Part shown: positions 58,747 to 64,000 of the stretch, piece by piece
Layout: every line of letters starts with the position of its first letter
Position numbering within the stretch: position 1 is the stretch's first letter
Source of the DNA: Porphyrobacter sp.
GTDB taxonomy: Bacteria; Pseudomonadota; Alphaproteobacteria; Sphingomonadales; Sphingomonadaceae
DNA length: 64,000 nt
Reading direction: 5' to 3'
NCBI GenBank assembly: GCA_017744315.1
Contig: JAGIBN010000003.1
Coordinates: forward strand, 526,024 to 590,023
Made by a program: the position numbers and the translations under genes
Notes under the pieces: model-generated
What the model saw: the letters and a program-made list of their open reading frames with translations, nothing else
What the model was told of the DNA's origin: nothing
Databases searched by the model: none

Positions 58747-60570
58747 TCATTCCGCCGCTTCGTCCAGGGCCTCCTCGCGCTCGGCCAGCTGGCGGTTCCA
58801 CATTTCGGCGTAGAGTCCATCGAGCCGCAAGAGGTCCGAATGCGACCCGCTTTCGGCCAGGCGGCCATGGTCGAGCACGAAGATCTTGTCCGCGTCGGCA
58901 ATGGTCGAGAGCCGGTGAGCGATGGCGATGCTGGTGCGATGTTCGGACACGCGGTGCAGAGTCGTCAGGATGTCCTGCTCGGTGCGGGTGTCGAGCGCGC
59001 TGGTCGCTTCGTCCAGCAGCAGGATCGGCGGGTTCTTGAGCAAGGTCCGCGCAATCGCCACCCGCTGCTTCTCCCCGCCCGAGAGCTTGAGGCCACGCTC
59101 GCCGACTTCGGTGTCGAAACCCTGGGGCAGCATCTCGATGAAGGGCAGGATCGCCGCATCGCGAGCGGCCGCCGCCACGAGCTCCTGGCTGGCCCCGTCG
59201 CGGCCATAGGCGATGTTGTAGCCGATCGTGTCGTTGAACAGCACGCTGTCCTGCGGGACGATACCGAGCTGGGTGCGCAGGCTCTCCTGCGTCACTTCGG
59301 CAATGTCCTGCCCGTCGATCAGGATGCGGCCCGACCACGGATCGTAGAAGCGGAACAGCAGCCGCCCAATGGTCGACTTGCCGGCGCCGGAAGGACCGAC
59401 GATCGCCACATGCGCGCCCGCCGGGACCTCGAAGCTCAGCCCGTGGAGAATCTCCCGGTCGCGGTCATAGCCGAAAACGACATTATCGAACGCCACCGTG
59501 GGCCGCTTGACGACCAGGGCCGGTGCGCCCGGTGCATCCTGTACCTCCACCTGAGTGTCGATCAGGCGGAACATCTGAGCCATGTCGATCAGGCCCTGGC
59601 GGATCGTGCGGTAGACCCAGCCGAGCATGTCGAGCGGGCGGAACAGCTGCATCAGGTAGGTATTGATCAGCGCCAGGTCGCCGACGCTCAGGCGCCCTTC
59701 GTTCCAGCCCCAGACGGTGAAGGCCATCGCGCCGCCCATCATCAGGTTCATGATCACCGCCTGGGCGATGTTGAGCAGGCCGAGCGAGTTCTCGCTCTTG
59801 ATCGCCGCCTCGGCATAGGCCCGCGCGGCCGAGCCATAACGCTCCAGCTCGCGCTTCTCGGCGCCGAAGTACTTCACCGTCTCGTAGTTCAGCAAAGAAT
59901 CGACCGCCCGGGCGAGGGCCAGCCCGTCGAGGTCGTTCATCTGCGCGCGCAGCTTGGTTCGCCATTCGGTGATCGTGCGCGTTACCCAGATGTAGGAGAC
60001 CACGGTCACCGCGGTGGCCGCCACCACCTCCCAGCCGAACTTGACGTAGAAGATGCCGGCAACGACCACCATCTCGACCGCGGTCGGGGCGATGTTGAAC
60101 AGCAGGAAGTAGACCATCGTGTTGATGCTCTTCGACCCGCGCTCGACGATCTTGGTCACTTCTCCGGTACGGCGGCTGAGATGGAAACGCAGCGACAAGC
60201 CGTGGAGGCGGGCGAACACGTCTTCCGTCAGCTGCCGAACAGCGTCCTGACCCACACGCTCGAAGATGATGTTGCGGACGTTGTCGAAGATGACCGTAGC
60301 CAGGCGGCCCGCGGCGTAGGCGGTTACCAGCCCAAGCGCGACCCACATCGCCTCGTTGCCGCGTTGGGCCATCGTGTCGATCGCCCGGGCATAGGCGAAC
60401 GGCAAAGTGAGCACGACGATCTTGGCGATGAGCACGAAGAACGCCGCCCACGCGATTCTCCAACGCAAGTCGGGGCGGTCCTTGGGCCAGAGATAGGGAA
60501 GGAAGCGGCGGACGGTGCCCCAGCCGGCCCAGTCCTTGTCTGCGTCAGATTTGGTGTTGGAATTATTCAT
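58747..60570 (-). CDS. atm1: Atm1-type ABC exporter (ABCB7 family)
   Basis: The 607-residue half-transporter is very close to the structurally characterised Novosphingobium Atm1. It has six transmembrane helices and an ABC domain with Walker A GPSGAGKST, Q-loop, signature LSGGEKQRVAIA, Walker B ILLLDEATSALD, and an H-loop in IAHRLSTI. Motifs such as FERVGQDAVRQLTEDVFARLH, RRTGEVTKIVERG and NSLLNYETVKYFGAE are near-identical in spacing. It is thought to export glutathione-derived compounds in heavy-metal or Fe/S homeostasis. Homodimer. Confidence 0.96.
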   Translation of the reverse strand: MNNSNTKSDADKDWAGWGTVRRFLPYLWPKDRPDLRWRIAWAAFFVLIAKIVVLTLPFAYARAIDTMAQRGNEAMWVALGLVTAYAAGRLATVIFDNVRNIIFERVGQDAVRQLTEDVFARLHGLSLRFHLSRRTGEVTKIVERGSKSINTMVYFLLFNIAPTAVEMVVVAGIFYVKFGWEVVAATAVTVVSYIWVTRTITEWRTKLRAQMNDLDGLALARAVDSLLNYETVKYFGAEKRELERYGSAARAYAEAAIKSENSLGLLNIAQAVIMNLMMGGAMAFTVWGWNEGRLSVGDLALINTYLMQLFRPLDMLGWVYRTIRQGLIDMAQMFRLIDTQVEVQDAPGAPALVVKRPTVAFDNVVFGYDRDREILHGLSFEVPAGAHVAIVGPSGAGKSTIGRLLFRFYDPWSGRILIDGQDIAEVTQESLRTQLGIVPQDSVLFNDTIGYNIAYGRDGASQELVAAAARDAAILPFIEMLPQGFDTEVGERGLKLSGGEKQRVAIARTLLKNPPILLLDEATSALDTRTEQDILTTLHRVSEHRTSIAIAHRLSTIADADKIFVLDHGRLAESGSHSDLLRLDGLYAEMWNRQLAEREEALDEAAE

Positions 60571-60625
60571 CGCGCATCAAGTGGGCCCGACAAGGGCCTG
60601 CGACAATGAACAATTGCTACGCCCC

Positions 60626-61525
60626 TTACGAGCCGTGCGGCATGTCGAAGAGGACGCGGCGGGTCTGGAAGTCGATCGCCACGCGCCTGAACAGCTTGAG
60701 TTCGGCCATGCCGAGCACCAGCGCCGGCTTGTCGCTCAGCCCGAGCGAATGGAACGAGGGCGAATCCGCGAACATGATCGGCAGGTTGTTGAGCCTCGCC
60801 CGACCCAGATCGAGCTCCTTGGCCACCCGGATCGTTCCACCCAGGGTCACGCCGTTGATGTCGGTCAGTTCGGTCTCGCCCAGATGTCTGCCGCGCATGC
60901 GAGCCTCGAGCGCGGGGTTTCCGATGCTTCCCTGCGCGCCCGTGTCGATGACGATGGCCACGGGTATTCCGTCGAGGCGCGCGCTGGTGATGATCAGCTG
61001 TCCCAGCTTGCTGCGAGCCTTGACGATGATCTCGAAGCCCCGGTTGCCGCCGAGCTGTTCGGCATCGGCGACCGACATTTCCTTCTTGATGAAGTCGATC
61101 GTCACGCGCTGGTTCTGCAGGCTGTCGAGTCCGAGGATGCCATCGGCGCCGCCGATGTGCTCACCTTCGATCACCGGTGCGTTCTGAATGTAGAAGTTCC
61201 GACTGCCGAGTCTCACGTCGGCAATCGGTGTGGTCTCCACCTGGCGGCGGCTGGCCATGCCGACCAGCGTCGCAGGTTCGCGGTCGAACAACTGGAGCCG
61301 ATTGGCCAAGTCGCTCGAGACCACCGTGGCCTGGGCGCCGGTGTCGATCATGAACTGGAACGGGCCGTTTACGCCGATCGTCACCGGTACGGTCATCCGC
61401 CGGTAGAGCTCGTCTTCGAGATTGATGATCTCGACTTCCGGGATATCGTCCGGGTTATCCTGAGCGGATGCTCCGCTCAGGCCGGTAGCCAGCGAAATTG
61501 CGGCGGCTAGGTGTTGCCAGCCCAT
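60626..61525 (-). CDS. Retropepsin-like aspartyl protease, periplasmic
   Basis: The 299-residue protein has a signal peptide (AAAISLATGLSGASA) and two D-T-G-A active-site motifs, FMIDTGAQATVV near residue 60 and IVIDTGAQGSIG near residue 185, so both halves of a pepsin-like dimer are in one chain. Known bacterial relatives act in the periplasm or membrane; the substrate is unknown. ATG 61525 follows GGGGGAG. The upstream in-frame ATG at 61639 does not begin a signal peptide. Confidence 0.85.
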   Translation of the reverse strand: MGWQHLAAAISLATGLSGASAQDNPDDIPEVEIINLEDELYRRMTVPVTIGVNGPFQFMIDTGAQATVVSSDLANRLQLFDREPATLVGMASRRQVETTPIADVRLGSRNFYIQNAPVIEGEHIGGADGILGLDSLQNQRVTIDFIKKEMSVADAEQLGGNRGFEIIVKARSKLGQLIITSARLDGIPVAIVIDTGAQGSIGNPALEARMRGRHLGETELTDINGVTLGGTIRVAKELDLGRARLNNLPIMFADSPSFHSLGLSDKPALVLGMAELKLFRRVAIDFQTRRVLFDMPHGS

Positions 61526-61673
61526 TCTCTCTCCCCCACTCGGCCGAGGGGGCCGAGCGACCCCACGATCATACCACACAGAGGCACTCTGCTCAAAGCG
61601 TGCCAGAGTCTCACCCGGCGGAGTATTTTCGCGGGGCAAATCTTCAGAATCAGTCCTCTCCCTCGACAGGTCG

Positions 61674-63170
61674 TCAGCTGTCAGTCTGGCGGGCCCGGCG
61701 GCGGGAGATCATGTCCCAGTTGCGGCGGACCACCTCGGGCCAGAACAGCCAGAGCGTGATGAGGTAAACCGTACCGCCGAAGGCCGAGAGCAAGGCCAGT
61801 CGCGCTAAGGCGGGGAGCGGTTCGACGAGGCGGGAGAGGGCGATGACCGCCAGGGCCATAAGGGCGCAACCGACGATTGCTGGAAGAAGGGCCTTGGCCA
61901 GATCGATCAATCGCACGCCGATTCTTGGCAGCGTCATCGCCAGGGTAAAGGCGAGCAGCAAGGGTGCCGCGACTTGCCAACTGGTGACGAGTCCATGCGC
62001 TCCCGCCGAGGCGCCGATCAGGAAGCAGGCCGGCATGATCACCGCCCCCGCCATATTGCTGTAGAGATAGGGGCGCGGATTCCCGAGCGCGTTGGTCGCC
62101 GGGGAGCAGACGATCTGCAGCGCCATCGCGGGCATCGCCAGGGCCAGACCGGAGAGAATCGGAATCATCTCCAGCCACTTGGGGCCGAACACCGTTTCGA
62201 CCAGCGGTCCGGCCGTCAGGCTCAAGCCTATATATAGCGGGGCGGTGACGAGGATGATCATCTGCGCTCCGGAGACAAAGGCGCTTCCGATCGGCTTCCC
62301 CTGTTTGATCAGTTCTGCATAGGCCGGAAACGCCACTTCATTGAGGGGCGGCAGAAAGCGTCCTGTCAGAATCAGCGCCACAAACAGAGATTCGGAATAA
62401 AGGCCGAGCTCGTGCGCGGTGAAGCTACGCCCGGCGATGAAGATGTCCGACTGGCTCTGCACCACCCAGAATAGCTGCGAGAGCATGAGGGCCGATCCGA
62501 ACGTCAGGATCTCCCGGCTGCCGCGGAAATCGAAGCTGGGGCGAATCCTCTGTCCGGCCGCGATGGTCAGGCCGACGGCGCGGATACTGAAAACGACAAT
62601 TGGGGCCCAGACCAGCGCCCAGACGCCATATCCCATGGCGGCCAGTGCCAGGGCCGTGACCGCCCCACCGAATGCGCAGGCGAGATTCACCACGGCCTGC
62701 CCGCGGAACCGAAGCTGACGCGCGAGCAAGGCTGAGGGAACGGCAATGAAAGGGGTGGTCAGAAAGACCAGCGCCTGAATCCGCAACATGTCGGCGACGG
62801 CAGCCTGTCCGTAATGCTGGGCCGCAAGCGGCGCTGCGAGGAACTGAATCACCGCGAGCGAACCGTTTGTGAGAATCAGCATCCCGTAAACCTGGCCGAT
62901 CCGGCGCTCTGTCACTTCCTCAGCCTGGATCAGCGAAGTGGCAAAACCATAGCCGTTGAGGAAATTGAGGGCGACGAGGACCGCCTGGGTCATCGCGAAG
63001 AGGCCGTAATCGGCTGGGGCCAGAAGGCGCACCACTACGATAGTGGTGGTCCAGGTGATCACCTGCGCGAGAGCCTGACTGCCCCAACGCCACGCGACAG
63101 CCGCACGAACGCGATCTCCAAACCCACCGTTCGCGGATGCCTGTGCTGTCCCAAGAGCCGTCATGGGCAT
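61674..63170 (-). CDS. Polysaccharide/lipid-linked oligosaccharide flippase (Wzx-like)
   Basis: The 498-residue membrane protein has about 12-14 helices and the polysaccharide-synthesis MATE-fold pattern: RAAVAWRWGSQALAQVITWTTTIVVVRLLAPADYGLFAMTQAV at the start, MLRIQALVFLTTPFIAVPSALLARQLRF, SGLALAMPAMALQIVCSPATNALGNPRPYLYSN and an ending motif RRNWDMISRRR. It probably flips an undecaprenyl-linked sugar. No sugar cluster is adjacent in the window. The start may be 63170 or a few codons further in. Confidence 0.88.
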   Translation of the reverse strand: MPMTALGTAQASANGGFGDRVRAAVAWRWGSQALAQVITWTTTIVVVRLLAPADYGLFAMTQAVLVALNFLNGYGFATSLIQAEEVTERRIGQVYGMLILTNGSLAVIQFLAAPLAAQHYGQAAVADMLRIQALVFLTTPFIAVPSALLARQLRFRGQAVVNLACAFGGAVTALALAAMGYGVWALVWAPIVVFSIRAVGLTIAAGQRIRPSFDFRGSREILTFGSALMLSQLFWVVQSQSDIFIAGRSFTAHELGLYSESLFVALILTGRFLPPLNEVAFPAYAELIKQGKPIGSAFVSGAQMIILVTAPLYIGLSLTAGPLVETVFGPKWLEMIPILSGLALAMPAMALQIVCSPATNALGNPRPYLYSNMAGAVIMPACFLIGASAGAHGLVTSWQVAAPLLLAFTLAMTLPRIGVRLIDLAKALLPAIVGCALMALAVIALSRLVEPLPALARLALLSAFGGTVYLITLWLFWPEVVRRNWDMISRRRARQTDS

Positions 63171-63323
63171 CACCTAGGGGGGGAATGGTGAAGAAACCGA
63201 CACGCCACCCTGATTCCCACCCTGATTCTCAGGCCAAATGGCCCACAATGGGTGGAAATCGACATCTAACTCATTGGTTTCACGCCATTTTACGGAAAAG
63301 CGCAATAAAATTGCAAAAACCCG

Positions 63324-63352
63324 TTGACCGAATCTCAGACCCCCCATATATG
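63324..63352 (+). promoter_or_regulatory. Probable rRNA operon promoter
   Basis: TTGACC at 63324-63329 and TATATG at 63347-63352 are spaced by 17 bp, close to sigma70-type consensus. It lies about 335 bp upstream of the 16S start and before boxA. Upstream A/T runs (AATAAAATTGCAAAAA) could be an UP element. Confidence 0.65.
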
Positions 63353-63477
63353 GCCCTCACCGCAGCGGAGACGGCCGGTTCAAACCGGTTCCAACCACTA
63401 CGGTCGCCAACATAGACGAACAACCGGTCCCCCGGTGCAAATCGGGGAGCAATGGTTGTCCGCCTCATTCAGTTGGT

Positions 63478-63489
63478 GGCTCTTTGACA
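63478..63489 (+). promoter_or_regulatory. boxA antitermination element
   Basis: GGCTCTTTGACA at 63478-63489 matches the conserved boxA that loads NusB/S10 for rRNA antitermination. It lies between the promoter and the 16S gene. Confidence 0.7.
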
Positions 63490-63687
63490 TTGTCGGTTTT
63501 AGATGAAGGGACATGTGGGCGACGGCGCCCGGTCCGGGGGTCTCAAGGCTCCGGATACCGGTTAATTAAGCCGAGCCATACATTGTCCTTCGTATCCATT
63601 ACGTTTGATAGTGCAGGTATCGGCTCCTTGAAGCTCATGCCTCTCAGGTCAGCGATCCTCGGATCGTGCCTGGTTGGTATGTGACAC

Positions 63688-64000
<313 letters not shown>

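Larger units (their letters stand above)
63171..63687. other. rRNA operon leader and intergenic region
   Basis: No protein-coding gene is supported. The region holds a sigma70-like promoter, a boxA antitermination element, a direct repeat of CACCCTGATTC at about 63206-63228, and a hairpin GGCCAAATGGCC at about 63233-63244. It leads into 16S rRNA. Confidence 0.6.

Noticed and set aside
58174..60609. 811-codon open frame antisense to atm1
   Set aside because: Shadow of atm1 and the cytochrome gene; Arg/His/Gly-rich, no recognisable domain.

Overview
The window is a high-GC alphaproteobacterial chromosome segment, most likely from the Sphingomonadales (Erythrobacteraceae/Sphingomonadaceae). The evidence is a Sphingomonas-type serine palmitoyltransferase beside its acyl carrier protein, an Atm1 exporter close to the Novosphingobium one, a UrcA-family protein, a COQ9/CBP3/DUF1134 gene set and a DivK regulator. 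The left edge cuts an MFS transporter and the right edge cuts a 16S rRNA gene. No database search was possible, so family names rest on recognised motifs and remembered family sequences.

Layout. 1-5.5 kb: MFS end, Cu/Zn superoxide dismutase, then a decayed gene transfer agent (GTA) locus. The GTA locus keeps a small-terminase-like gene and a full-length large terminase. Its portal gene is cut and joined to what looks like the tail of a DUF2793 gene, and a permease gene and a repeat element lie between terminase and portal. 5.7-13.8 kb: YqaA membrane protein, CYTH protein, sphingolipid genes (ACP plus serine palmitoyltransferase), a solitary Pycsar-effector-like membrane protein, DivK, and a tight operon (DUF3572, HAD, RidA, GDPD, DUF482). 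13.8-21.7 kb: a leftward virB1-2-3-4-6-9-10-11 type IV secretion operon without virB5, virB7, virB8 or virD4. 22.0-26.3 kb: the most interesting locus, a small Cys-free peptide gene, an intergenic hairpin, a single-chain YcaO-TfuA fusion enzyme, and a convergent SARP-like (BTAD/TPR) regulator. This looks like a peptide-backbone-modifying RiPP system. 26.4-31.3 kb: a UrcA protein and a porin / cupredoxin-like / GGDEF-EAL operon.

31.3-40.4 kb is a compact integrative element bounded by a 14-bp direct repeat and inserted at the 3' end of tRNA-Ser(GCT). It has a P4-type integrase, an AlpA-like DNA-binding protein, replication/regulation-like small genes, an SRAP DNA-repair protein, and a ClpP-fold secreted protein. 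It carries no capsid or tail genes.

40.7-63.2 kb is mostly conserved core genome: DUF1134 (EipA-like), aromatic aminotransferase, riboflavin genes ribE/ribD, YgjP and YcgN family proteins, SCO1, ankyrin protein, COQ9, FeoAB, SSB, DUF177, CBP3, BamE, HslVU, a TPR-sulfotransferase, a cytochrome c' operon with two membrane proteins, Atm1, a retropepsin-like protease and a polysaccharide flippase. The window ends in an rRNA leader with a promoter and boxA followed by the 16S gene.

Small dispersed structures are also present: two composite repeats (2141-2279, 9962-10102) are built from the same two half-unit types in opposite arrangements, and their hairpin stems vary in sequence while keeping base pairing.
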